Source of the DNA: Prorocentrum cordatum
Lineage: Eukaryota; Sar; Dinophyceae; Prorocentrales; Prorocentraceae
Assembly (NCBI GenBank): GCA_963575745.1
Contig: CAUYUJ010017870.1
Span: forward strand, 79,001-143,000
DNA: 64,000 bases
Reading direction: 5' to 3'
The notes below the pieces were generated by a model. It saw only the letters and a program-made list of their open reading frames with translations. It ran no database searches and was not told where the DNA came from. Each line of letters opens with the position of its first letter. Within the stretch, counting starts at the first letter, position 1. A program made the translations under genes and the position numbers. Below are positions 1-9,527 of this stretch, piece after piece.

Positions 1-1734
1 CGCTGCCGCCCTCCGGCCGCGCCGCCGCAGCAGCAGCCCTCGCGCCCTCGGCACCGGCCGGCGGCTTGCCGTCGCCGCAGCCCGCCAGCAAGGGGCCGCA
101 CCGCTGGCGCGGCGGCGTCGCCACCTCGCGGCCTGCCCCGCAGGCCGCGCTTGCGTCGTCGTCCTGGTCGGCCCAAGCCCGGGCCGGCGAGCGCAGCCCG
201 GAGGGGGGCGGGCTCTGGGGCGTCGCGGGCGCCGGCGGCGTCTGCTCCCGGCCCCGAGCGGCGGGCCCGCCGCCGAGAGCCTCGTAGTCCAGCTCGATTG
301 GGAACTCCCCCCCATCGAGCGCCACCGTCGCCAGGTCGCAACCCGGCCGGTCCGCGGGCGGGCCCGCCTCGCGTGGCAGGGGGCCCTGGCTCAGCGGCCC
401 CAGCGCAGGAGCACCTGCCCGTCCGGCAGGTCCGTTGCCGAGAACCCCGCCCAGCCCGCCTGCCGGAGAGCCGCGGCCACCAGGAATGCGCTGGGCACAC
501 CTGGCGCGGCCGGCTCCGGCGAGTCCGTCGCGGCCGGCGCCGCCGCCGGCGTCACCGGGCCTGGCCGCGGGCCCGGCGGCGCCTCCCGTTGCCCCGGGGG
601 GGCCGGTGCCGCCGGTGGCGCCGCCGGCAGGGTCGGCCGGCTCCGTCGCCCCTTCGCGGGGGCCGGCGGTGGCGCCGGGGGCGCCGCGGCGGCGCGGGCG
701 TCGCCGCCGGCGCCGGCGGCGGCCGCTGCCGGCCGACTCGCCTGCGGAGCAGCTGCCCCCGCAGCTGCTGGTGGCGCGCCAGCCGGGCCGTCCTAGGTGT
801 AGTAGCTGGTGCCCAGCTCCTCCTCCTCCTCCTCCTCCTCCTCCTCCTTCTCCTCCTCCTCCTCCCCTCCTCCTCCTCCTCCTCCACCTCCTCCTCCTCA
901 TCCGCTGGCCGCGCTGGCGGTGCGCCCGCGGCCGGGCCAGCCGCTGGGGGCGCCAGCGCGCGGGGGCGCCCGGCGCCCGGCGGGCGAGGCGCAAGTCCCG
1001 CCGCGGGCCCCTTCGCCGGCTCCGGCGGCGGCCCAGGCCGGTGCACCGGCCTGGGGGAGCAGGAGAGGCGCGCGGCGCGCGGCCGGCCAGGAGCGGGCCC
1101 GCCCGGCTGCGCGCGGGAGCGGCGCCGGCTGTGGCCGCGGCCGCGGCGCCGGCGGCTGCGGCTGCGGCTGCGGCTGCGGCCGCCCCGCCGCCCGCTCTGC
1201 CGGCGCGCCCGCCGCGGCTCCCGCTCCGGCGTCGAGCGGAGGCGCGCGCTCTGGCGCCTCGCCGGGGGGCTCCGCGAGTGCCGCCCAGCGCCCCTCGCCT
1301 CCCCCGAGCCCTGCCCAGCCCGGCCGCTCCGGCTGCGGCGCTGGCCGGAAGGGGCGCCTGGGCTCTTGCCAGGGTGGGCCGGCCGGCTCTTGGGCTGGCA
1401 GCCGCGCCTCGGCGGGGTCACCGGAGCCGGCCGCCGCGCCTGCTCCTCCCGCGCTGGCTCCGCTGGCGCCGCCGGCTCCGCCGCCGCCCCCCGGTGCGAC
1501 TGCCGGACCGCGCGCGGAGGCCGGCCCCGCGGCGCCGCCGCCCGGTCCTGGCGCGCCCGCGCCGCCGTCGCCTTCTGCCACGGCGTCTGCCGCCACCACG
1601 GCGCCATCGCCGGAGCCGTGCCACACGCCGGGCGCTGGCGGGACGGTCGGCGCCGCGCCAACCGCCAGGAGCCAGGCGCTGCCCGGCGGGAGGTGCGGGA
1701 GGCACACCCAGCACCCCCCAGGCAGGCACTGCAT
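1..1734 (-). CDS. Ala/Pro/Gly-rich protein of a spliced-leader-tagged gene copy, partial
   Basis: I do not recognise the product. The first ATG downstream of the spliced-leader sequence is at 1734-1732, about 100 nt after it, and opens a frame of about 278 codons (starting MQCLPGGCWVC) that is very rich in Ala, Gly and Pro. It meets a TGA at 900-898, at the edge of a CCT/GGA run. A second protein-like stretch begins after an AG at 794-793 and runs to a TGA at 393-391; it includes LRQAGWAGFSATDLPDGQ. One frame over, the text continues as LATVALDGGEFPIELDYEA near 280-337, so a one-base frameshift near 395-400 is likely. The 793-900 run may be an intron, but its donor site is ambiguous. The gene continues past position 1. 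The protein-like text and high third-position GC support coding; the exon structure is inferred. It could be a decayed retrocopy. Confidence 0.4.
807..900. repeat. CCT/GGA trinucleotide run
   Basis: A mostly perfect CTC/CCT run lies inside the minus-strand gene at the left edge. It could be an intron core, because protein-like text resumes at 792 right after an AG on the minus strand. Confidence 0.8.
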
Positions 1735-1835
1735 GCGCCGCGCCGCGGCGCGCCCGGTCCCGCGCCAAAACTGCTGGTGGGCCCTCGAGCCCACGGCCGC
1801 GGCAAGCTCCCACCCCCCCCCGCGGGGGTTGGGAA

Positions 1836-1857
1836 CTTGAGCCAAAATGGCTACGGA
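1836..1857 (-). other. Relict dinoflagellate spliced leader
   Basis: Read on the minus strand, these 22 bases match the published dinoflagellate spliced leader exactly, starting TCCGTAGCCATTTTGG and ending CTCAAG. In a spliced-leader RNA gene the exon is followed by a GT donor. Here it is followed by TTCCCAACC, so this is not an SL RNA gene. The simplest reading is that a mature trans-spliced mRNA was reverse transcribed and inserted, leaving its leader in front of the coding sequence on the same strand. This is the strongest marker of the organism in the window. Confidence 0.92.
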
Positions 1858-1910
1858 GCTCAGACACACAGCACATCGTGTTATGCGCAATCGGAGGAAC
1901 TGCGTACATA

Positions 1911-2155
1911 GGAGGAGGGGGAGGAGGGGAAGGAGGAGAAAGAGGAGGAGGAGGAGAAGGAGAAGGGAGGGGGAGGAGGAGGAGGAGGAGGAGGAGGAGG
2001 AGGAGGAGGAGGAGGAGGAGGGAGGAGGAGGAGGAGGAGGAGGGTTGCGGATGAGCAGGAGGATGATCAGGAGGAAAAGGAGGAGGAAGAGGAGGAGGAC
2101 GATGAGGAGGAGGAGGAGGAGGAGGAAGAGGAGGAGGAGGAAGGGTGAGGACGAG
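1911..2155. repeat. GGA trinucleotide tract, plus strand purine-rich
   Basis: About 245 bp of AGG/GGA repeats with scattered AGAT and ACGATG interruptions lie immediately upstream, on the minus strand, of the spliced-leader copy. Long reading frames across it are artefacts of the repeat. Confidence 0.85.
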
Positions 2156-2670
2156 GATGAACAGCAGCAGCGGGCACTGGCGCGGAAGGGAAAAGCAGGA
2201 AGACTACGGAAAAGCGGAGGAGGAAACAGGAGGGGGCGACAACGATGAGGAAGGACCCGGATCCATAAAGAAAAGGCCCGCGCGGGGACGATACCGCCAC
2301 GTTGAGCGACGGGAACGAAGCCGCGATCCAACAGTGAGGCTCACGCTGCAGCGGGAGAGGCCTTTTTGGGAAGGACCGACAACGTTCGCACTGGACAAAC
2401 ACATGAAGGGGAGAACGGCACCATCTTGGGTGGGGATGCGGGGGAGTGAGAGGAAGGCGGGGATAATGGGAATTTCAGGGAAGGATGGGGGGTGAGGTGA
2501 GGTGTGCGTGTGAGGAGGTGAGGATCACACGCCCCTGAAAAAGAAAAGTGGGCCTCAAACCCTATGGTAGGCCCATCGAAAAAAAATACCTTTTTGCACC
2601 ACGGTGCGGCTTCTCAAAGCATCTTTCTAAAGCATCTATCCAGAGATCTTTCTCTGTCAACTTACCTATC
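2156..2670. other. Spacer without recognised genes
   Basis: This is mixed-composition sequence between the GGA tract and the LINE. I see no conserved protein text and no repeat shared with the rest of the window. Confidence 0.4.
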
Positions 2671-2798
2671 CTTGCCTATATACTTCTCCAGTGATACCAT
2701 GGCGGGTGCTGCGAATCACACTCGCATCCAGGGCACTCCAGTTGGAGGAGAACGTGAGAGTCAACCCTCGACGACGGCTGTTCTGTCCACTGCACGAG

Positions 2799-3755
2799 AT
2801 GGACGACGGCCCGCCGCAGGAGGTCAGCATCAACACGCCGCTGCGGGTCCCCGTCACGCCCCCGAATGCTCGCAGTGGGGACGCCTCCCAACCTCCAGGC
2901 CTGCAGGAGATCGCAACGTTGCTCAGACAGGAGGTGAACCCGTTGCGGCAGGCGATCGCGAATCTGGAGAGCAAGATCTCGGGCATGGGAGAGGCGATCG
3001 AGGCCAGGATGGGCGTGTTCGAGGGGAAGGTGGAGGACGTTGGCATCCGCATCACGAATCTCGAACATCAAATCGATCAGGGTACCCAGAGAGCCGAGCA
3101 TGAGCAAGGAGGTCTTGGGACCAGGTCAAGGCATTGGAGACGGAGGTGTCGATGCTCAAGAGCGCGGCCTACCACCACCCGAACCCAGACATCGACAAGA
3201 CAGAAGTTGCAGTCGCTCGGGGGGTTGGAGGATGTGAAGGAGTGGCTGGGGAAAAAGCTGTGGGAAGGGTACGGCCCACAGCCGGGGGATGTGTACACGA
3301 AGGGGGACTTCCGGGGCGTGGCATTCGCTAAATTCCCTAGCGCGGGGGATCGAGACACTGTCGTGGGCCTATGTCGCAAAGCATCTTTCCAGGAAGGGGG
3401 AAACCGAGTCTGGGCGAAAGCGGACCAGCCCCTCCCCCAGCGGGTCATCACTTCACTCGCTTTCGGCTTGAAGTACTTGTTGAAGCAATGGGGGTACGAA
3501 GCGACGGCGATCTTGGCGGACCCCGATGACGGCAAAGTCTGGCTCGGTGCGGAGATGGTGGCCCACGCGACGATCGACGGAGGCAAACTCAACACTGCTT
3601 ACGGTTGTGGTTGGAAGTTTTGGTTGACAGATGCATCTTATCCCGATTTCCTCGATCTCACTTCTAAGCTTACTGGCAAGCTCGATACTGTCGCTTCCAA
3701 GGGCGTGGGGAAGATGGGGGCCAAGGGAAAATGCCCAGGGAAAGGCGGCGGCTAG
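2799..3755 (+). pseudogene. LINE ORF1-like protein, frameshifted
   Basis: The ATG at 2799 opens a protein of about 318 codons. Residues 40-110 form a charged, heptad-like stretch (LLRQEVNPLRQAIANLE) that suggests a coiled coil, as in many ORF1 proteins. The second half contains GDFRGVAFAKFPSAGDRD and AFGLKYLLKQWG, which resemble the RNA-binding ORF1-like proteins common in dinoflagellate retroelements (from memory, not searched). It ends in a Gly/Lys tail and TAG. Between about 3117 and 3222 the sensible text is one frame over (DQVKALETEVSMLKS), so two compensating frameshifts are present. The start was chosen because it is the first ATG in frame before the conserved text. Confidence 0.6.
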
Positions 3756-5146
3756 CATACTTAGCAGATAGGGGTGCCAGCGGGGCGATAGCAGAGACGT
3801 TTCACACAAGAGGTGTTTCAACCAGCTTCTCACAGTACTGCAGTACACGCTTGGTCGAGTGGCTTAGCTTAGCCAAGACGCCGTTTGCTGCAGCCAGGGG
3901 CGGCCGTTTGCGCCCCTCCAGTTCTGAATTCACGATTGCTTCGTGGAACATCGAGGGGTACACCATTGCAAAGCAAGTGGAGCTCGAACGTATCAAGGAA
4001 CGGGAGAGCATTTGCGTATCATGCATTCAGGAGACATGGCAGCATTTATCAGACATTTTCGTCACAGACACGGGGTACTTCGTTGTGCTATCAGAGGGCG
4101 CCGAGAGCAGAGCAGACGAAGACGAGGATCGAGCAGGCGTCGGCTTCATAGTTGCGCCGCGAGCACGGAGGTCCATTATTGCTTTCCGCCAACTGACATC
4201 CAGACTGGCATCGCTGAAACCACGGGTTCCCGGAGGCAAAGCCACTCTTTTTCCAGCATGCGCTCCACACAGTGGTCACGATTTCATTAAGAGGCAAAGT
4301 TTCTTCAACGAGCTCTCGTATTCGGTGGACAAGACGTCGGCACACGGACCTAAACTGATTTTGGGAGATATGAGCGCGAGGCTATACGAGCAGTTTGCTG
4401 GCGAATCGAATGCGGTAGGACCGCATGTGTTTGCATCCCCTGGCGTGGAGTGCAAGCCGGACGCCAACCGGCATCTGCTGGTGGAGGCTTCCCCCTAGCT
4501 CGCCATGTGTCTGGCCAACACCTTCCACGAGCTACCGTTGGGTAACCTTGCCACGTGCTACAACGTGGGCCGCCCAGCTGGGGAGAACGTATCTTTACAC
4601 ACCCACTCGCAGATCGACTTCTTTGTGTGTGAGCAGAGCTGGTTGCACAACGTGAAAGCCGTGAGTTCCCACACACATGCGCCGCTGTCGTCTCACCGTT
4701 TTCTGCTGCATGCCGTGCTCCAGATGGAGGTGGTGAAGCGCCCAGTTGAACGAACTCTCCAGCGAGACATGCGATCAGTACTAGAGCCTGGAGCGAAGCT
4801 TTCTTTCGGACATTGCGTCAGCGAAGCGATGGAGCAATATGAGGACACAGCGCCTGATGAGGGAAACGTGAACACTGCGTGGTCTCGTCTCGTGGACAGC
4901 TTTCGGCGGGCAGAGGAATCCACAGTGCCCATCGAGCGCCATCGGCCGAAACGCCCCTGGACGAGCAGTTGCACTCTCAGTCTGGTTTCAAGGAGAAAGG
5001 AGTCAAGGCGCCAAGGGGACACATTGGAAGAGAAGAAAATTGCAAAACATATCCGAGCATCAGTCGTGAACTGCTCTTTTTCGGCGTTTCGACATTGGGC
5101 GAAAGGGGGGGCTAGCTCCAGACCTCTTGTTAGTGCGTCTATTTAA
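3731..5146 (+). pseudogene. LINE endonuclease domain (exonuclease-endonuclease-phosphatase fold), stop-interrupted
   Basis: This is the target-nicking endonuclease of a LINE, in the frame after ORF1 and overlapping its end. The motifs occur in the usual order: ASWNIEGYTI, CIQETW (catalytic Glu), GVGFIVAP, CAPHSGHD, LILGDMSAR, CLANTF, QIDFFV and SSHRFL. Two key positions are altered: GDMSA where GDFNA is usual and SSHR where SDHR is usual, so nicking activity is unlikely. A TAG at 4496-4498 interrupts the same frame, which continues at once with LAMCLANTF. The frame ends at 5146 where the reverse transcriptase should begin. Confidence 0.75.
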
Positions 5147-5149
5147 AGC

Positions 5150-5470
5150 AATGCCATATGGGAAATCTGATGGGGAAAACCGATTGGGGGAACGTCATTG
5201 GGGACACCTGAAGGGGCAAACATATCGGGGAAGCCTGTGGAGGGAATCCTCATGGAGAATCCTATTGGAAATCCGATGGGGAACATGGGGGATCCTATGT
5301 GGGAGCCCTATGCGGGAATCATACGTCTGAGTCATATGGGGATTTCTTATGGGGTAATCCTGTGGGGGAGCTTCGTGGGGGAATCCAATGACGAACCCCA
5401 TGGGAAAATAATGTGGGTGAGACTTCTGGGGGGACCCTATGGGGAAATCCGAAACAAATTGGAATCCACT
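5150..5470. repeat. Degenerate ATGGGGAATCC-like short tandem repeat
   Basis: About 320 bp are made of diverged copies of a 12-16 bp unit (for example CTATGGGGAAATCC and TCATATGGGGATTTC). It abuts the truncated end of the LINE, so it may mark the breakpoint. Confidence 0.6.
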
Positions 5471-6317
5471 TGATATCTAATTGGAATCCAAAGGATTTGC
5501 AAGACCAGAGGATCCCACAACAACTGGCTACCTCCGAGGGCATGCTCGTTTTAAAACGCATCCGCCAGCGCCCTGGAGCCCCTTTTCTATTTTACCGAGG
5601 GCCGCCCCGAAAACACAATGCACAGCTGCGCGAAAGGGTGCTGCAGGGTGGGGCCGAAGCGCGCGGAAAACGTGCACCTGTGCATCTTAAAGAAGGAGGT
5701 GCCACAGACCAAAGGAAACAGACTCATCAACGATGCTCGCTAGCAGCCGCGCTGAGGAGGATGAGGGAGGAATAGGAACGCGAAGGGAGGCCCTTGGAAG
5801 CCTCCTGAGTACCCAGGAGGCCCCCTGGAGACCTCGGGGCACATCTGCGGGATAGGCTGGGAAACACTGCTTAGGGCTCCAACCCATCGCTACGGATACA
5901 ACATCTATTCCATTTAGGCACGAGTAGCCTCTGCGCTTGAAATCGCAGTAAACCAACACATCCGCAAGGCCTCGTGAACTCGGGGTCTGCGGAAGATGGT
6001 ACATCCGACAACCACTCAGGAAGCCGTGCAGTCCAGAAGACGACACTTCCAGATCCACAGATCGCCACTTTCACCAATTCGAGTAGTATCGCAAAAAGGA
6101 AAGGCAGTCGACTAAAACTCGCAAGTGATTTCAAGGCAGCATGCATGCAGATGTGTAGTTGGTCCTGGATGACCTGTTCCCACGCCTTCTCGAAGACAGG
6201 GGTGTTGAGGACAGTCTGCATGAGCCTGGGGCGTCGCGAACATGAGCGCTCGTGCCGTGAATGACATTACCCCCTGGCACCGATATGAAGGGGGTGGGGG
6301 AGAACCCTCATTAGAAG
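5471..6317. other. Spacer without recognised genes
   Basis: The reading frames here carry no motif I recognise and no clear codon bias. No tandem repeat was seen. Confidence 0.35.
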
Positions 6318-6503
6318 TACCCGTCGGTCGAAAGGAGTGGGTAGAACCATGAAGTAGGAAGGCGTTGGAAGTAGGCTGGGTCTCCGCCCGCCCCCTCAAG
6401 ATAAAGGAAAAGGAAAACCACTCGATCCTTCAAGTAGGAAGGCGCCCAAAGTATATTAGAAGCTGGGCATCCCAAAATACCTGCTTTCAACGACCGATGG
6501 GTA
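6318..6503. mobile_element. MITE-like element with TACCCGTCGGTCG ends, copy 1
   Basis: The left end reads TACCCGTCGGTCGAAAG and the right end is its near reverse complement (CTTTCAACGACCGATGGGTA). Inside, a GAAGTAGGAAGGCG motif occurs twice. A second copy at 57380-57565 shares both ends and the internal duplicated motif. There is no coding capacity. No clean target duplication was seen. Confidence 0.65.
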
Positions 6504-6684
6504 ACCCTACGAGTGCAGACCGTGCACTCACGCACCCGAGGGAGGATCCCGAGCAGGACAGGGCGTGCGCAGTAGCCCCCCAAGAACTGTGCAGCAGACG
6601 CCAGTTGCTCGGGGTCGGGGCGGCTGTCCTTCCTCGGGCACAGGCGCCTGCGCGCGAACACCCGCGCACGAGTAAGACGAAGCC

Positions 6685-6825
6685 AGGACGAGGACCACAT
6701 CGGGTGAGGACAGATCGAGAATCTCTGAGATCCGGCAGCTCTGGAGGAGGTTTCGGGCGCCGCGGACTTCCCAGAGCCTTCCAGGACGCTCTGAGAGAGT
6801 TCTGGAACGCTTTCGAACGGATTCC
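6685..6825. repeat. Dispersed repeat of about 110 bp, copy 1 of 3
   Basis: The core, centred on GGGCGCCGCGG and followed by a CTCTGAGAG-type segment, recurs near 14495-14640 and 37275-37395 with the same order of flanking motifs (GGGAATC, then GGGAGC, then the core). I see no convincing protein. Confidence 0.45.
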
Positions 6826-7334
6826 TCGTCGTCCTAGCCCCGTCCCAGTGACACTCCTGCAGAGATCCGTTTTGAAAAAGGGACGGCGGAGTATCAAGAG
6901 GATGCGCGGCCGCGCGGCACCGACGTGCGCAGCCAATCTCACCCCTCCGCGTGGTTGACTGGGACCAGAGATGCAATCAAGCGTTCTGAACCCAAGGAGC
7001 CCGGGCTCCCCACCCATCTCGCAATGAAGGTCAGTGTCAACTAGCCCGGTCGCGATGCCGCCGATCTCCTGTCGGGGATGGGGTACTACTGCGGCTGCTG
7101 GCGGCGCTGCTGCTACCCCCCCACCTCCACGTCCTCCTTATTCGCCTTATCTGGACGATACTCTGGCGTTATGAATACAGCAATGACGACGACAAGCATG
7201 CAGTCATCGTAGTAGCAGGATGAACGCAAAGCGAGGAACGAACGAATCCCCCCTGTTGGCCCCCAACGCGCCTGAGTGCACGAGGAGCGGTAGAGGAGCA
7301 AGCATAGAAGGACCTAGGGTGGTGGACCTCCTTT
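6826..7334. other. Spacer without recognised genes
   Basis: Nothing beyond shadow reading frames was seen between the 110-bp repeat and the first hairpin element. Confidence 0.35.
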
Positions 7335-7455
7335 GAACCACCACCACCATAAGTTGGAGGGGGAGGGGGTCCTCCTCTTCCTCCTCCTCCTCCTCCTCCT
7401 CCGCCTTCTTCCCCCCTTCAACTTATGGTGGTGGTGGTGGAAAGCAGGCCCGTCA
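7335..7455. mobile_element. Polypurine-core hairpin element, copy A
   Basis: The left arm CACCACCATAAGTTGGAGG and the right arm TTCAACTTATGGTGGTGG are inverted repeats around a CCT-rich core. The right end continues GGAAAGCAGGCCCGTC, matching the ends of copies B, C and D, while the left outer end is lost. Confidence 0.7.
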
Positions 7456-7956
7456 TAAGGAGCAAGGAACCCCTTCCAAACCCGCACTGATCCTTATGTC
7501 GGCGTCTTGGTTGTAAGCCTGACGCGGGCAGGACGACAAGCAGAACGCGGGAATAGCCTGCCAATCGAATCAGCTCAGCTGAACATGCCATGAATTGGTC
7601 ATGTTAGAGCTCCGCTACCCCATACGCAGTCTTGTCGAGCTTGTGCAACCTCCCCGGAGCGACTTATCTTGGACGCATGGCACCGTCCGTACCCCCATAT
7701 GTTCCGCTCTTGCGTCGCAAGCGACCCCAGGTCAAGACCAGCGAAAAAGTCAAGGAAACAAAACGACCTGGCACAATCCGAACAGGGCCTCGCTCTTCAC
7801 AGCGGCCAGACGAAGACTTACCCCGGTGCACCAGGAGAGCGCAACAGACACGCAACGGCCCCCTGCAGGGCCCCAAGAGCTATCCAAACCCGATAGGGTC
7901 CCGAGGCTTTCGTGAGGCTCGCCAGGAGGCCCCTCAGGAAGCCAAACGTGAAGGGG
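7456..7956. other. Spacer without recognised genes
   Basis: No repeat shared with the rest of the window and no protein motif was seen here. Confidence 0.35.
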
Positions 7957-8118
7957 TCCTGGGACACACAAATAAATAGACACAAATAACAGGATTCCCC
8001 ATATTTCCCCATATTTTCTGGGTGTTCGTCTTCCCCCCCACTTCCTATGTCTTGCCGAATTTCCGAGGGAATCGACGATTCATTGTGTCTGTGTGTTTTT
8101 TCTCCTCCCGAAAACGCA
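7957..8118. repeat. 155-bp dispersed repeat, copy 1 of 4
   Basis: It starts CCTGGGACACACAAATAAA and ends near TTGTGTCTGTGTGTTTTTTC, with CCCCATATTTTCTGGG and AATCGACGATT inside. The other copies are at 9113-9275, 44200-44350 and 55608-55770, all in the same orientation. It is more AT-rich than its surroundings and non-coding. It could be a SINE or a MITE; no terminal inverted repeat is obvious. Confidence 0.75.
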
Positions 8119-8260
8119 TTGCTCACCAGTGAAAAGGTGCTCGATGCTCCCTGGCCGACGCGCCCGCACGCCTCAGGGACAGCCCCAGGGACCCCCCGAG
8201 ACTCTCCAGCACGGCAGCCTTGTACCGAGATGGCCTCAAGACCCGTGCGACATTGCACAC

Positions 8261-8460
8261 TGATGGGCCTGTCTTCCACCACCACCACCACCATACGTTG
8301 GAGGAGGAGGACGAGGAGGAGGAGGACGACGAGGAGGAGGAGGAGGTGGAGGAGGAGGTGGAGGAGGAGGTGGAAGAGGAGGAGGAGGAGGAGGAGGAGG
8401 AGGAGGACACCCTCCACCTCCAACTGGTGGTGGTGGTGGTGGTGGAAAACATGCCCATCA
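8261..8460. mobile_element. Polypurine-core hairpin element, copy B
   Basis: The ends are TGATGGGCCTGTCTTCCACC and its inverted partner ending in ATGCCCATCA. The arms continue through CCACC runs and GTTGGAGG for about 40 bp. The core is a GGA/GGACGA tract. CACAC flanks both ends directly (8256-8260 and 8461-8465), which looks like a 5-bp target duplication. This is the best preserved copy of the family. Confidence 0.8.
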
Positions 8461-8469
8461 CACACGGCT

Positions 8470-9112
8470 CCAAAATGGGTCCACAACCTTCCTGCAGAAG
8501 AGCTTGACAACCCAGGATGCCCAAAGACAGCCTACGACTGCCCGAGCGAGAGTGAACAACCGGCTCATGGTAGATCGATGCGCTGGCACGGCGGCGGGAC
8601 TTGCCGCAACCAACTGAATGCCAATGGCGCGATACGAACAAAAGCACAGACGAAGGACGCACAAAGCATCAGGCACATGCTAGAATGACACCGGTGACTT
8701 GGATGATTGCGTCGACGCCAACGGAAGAGGTAACGCCAGGGACCCCAGCGCGATGGGCGATGCATGTGGCACAGGAAATGCCAACGCAGGACAATCAGGA
8801 CATGGATGGCGCTGGCGATGCATAGGTACTGCTGGCCAACATGGCAGTGGCAGTGCCGAACGTACTCGTCTTGATACCCCTGACGTCACTCGCGCCAGCA
8901 ACATTGGATTTGATCCACGTTTGTTTTCACTGGAAGCCGTTCTACCGTCTTGCCTCGAACGTGGGGTAGCGCACCAACCAGAGGCAGGCCGCGCCTGCAA
9001 TGGTCCACGCACGTGCGCCCGCAAGCTTCGGAGCTGTCTGGGTGAAGCCAAGATCGACTCGAGAAGCTTCTAGGTGGCCAGAGGAATCAGCACACATCTT
9101 GCACGACTTTGA
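8470..9112. other. Spacer without recognised genes
   Basis: No recognised protein or repeat was seen between hairpin copy B and the second 155-bp repeat. Confidence 0.35.
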
Positions 9113-9275
9113 AGGGGCCCTGGGACACACAAATTAATACACACAAAAAAAAGATTCCCCATACTTTCTTATAGTTTCTGGAATTTTGTCTTCCCCCCAA
9201 TTCCCCATATGTTCCCATATTTTCTGGGGAATCGACGATTAATTGTGTCTGTGTTTGTTCCCTCCTGAAACTGGG
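9113..9275. repeat. 155-bp dispersed repeat, copy 2 of 4
   Basis: It has the same start (CCCTGGGACACACAAAT) and the same end block (TCGACGATTAATTGTGTCTG) as copy 1, with some internal divergence. Confidence 0.75.
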
Positions 9276-9457
9276 TGCAATACTGATGAATTGATGCCTG
9301 CCTCCGCCCCTCTCCTCCCCATGCTCTCCCTCCCGTCCCCCTTCCGCTTCCCCCTCTGCGGTTGGTCTGCAGGTTAACGCATCGCGCCCCGTGGGGTACA
9401 AAGTCGCCCCATGGCCAGCAACAGAGCTGCTTGCAGCGCATTCGACTGCTTACTTGT

Positions 9458-9505
9458 GCATATATATATATATATATGTGTAAATATGGATATGTCTAGA
9501 TATAT
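9458..9505. repeat. AT-rich microsatellite
   Basis: A short TATATA run is followed by TGTAAATATGGATATG. Confidence 0.75.
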
Positions 9506-9527
9506 GTGAGAGAGCGTGATCAACCGC

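Larger units (their letters stand above)
2690..5146 (+). mobile_element. LINE-type retrotransposon, 5' half only
   Basis: A dinoflagellate LINE is present with ORF1 followed by an apurinic-type endonuclease domain in the next frame. No reverse transcriptase, RNase H or A-rich tail follows: after 5146 the sequence turns into a short ATGGGGAATCC-like repeat. LINE copies normally lose the 5' end, so keeping only the 5' half implies a later deletion or recombination. Two frameshifts in ORF1, a stop inside the endonuclease and lost active-site residues show that it is dead. Confidence 0.75.

Noticed and set aside
1836-1857. Spliced-leader RNA gene
   Set aside because: The leader is not followed by a GT donor and the downstream sequence is not like an SL RNA intron.
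7957-8118. Conserved small protein in the 155-bp repeat (NRRFPRKYG-type text)
   Set aside because: The four copies carry indels that shift the frame, so the similarity is of DNA, not protein.
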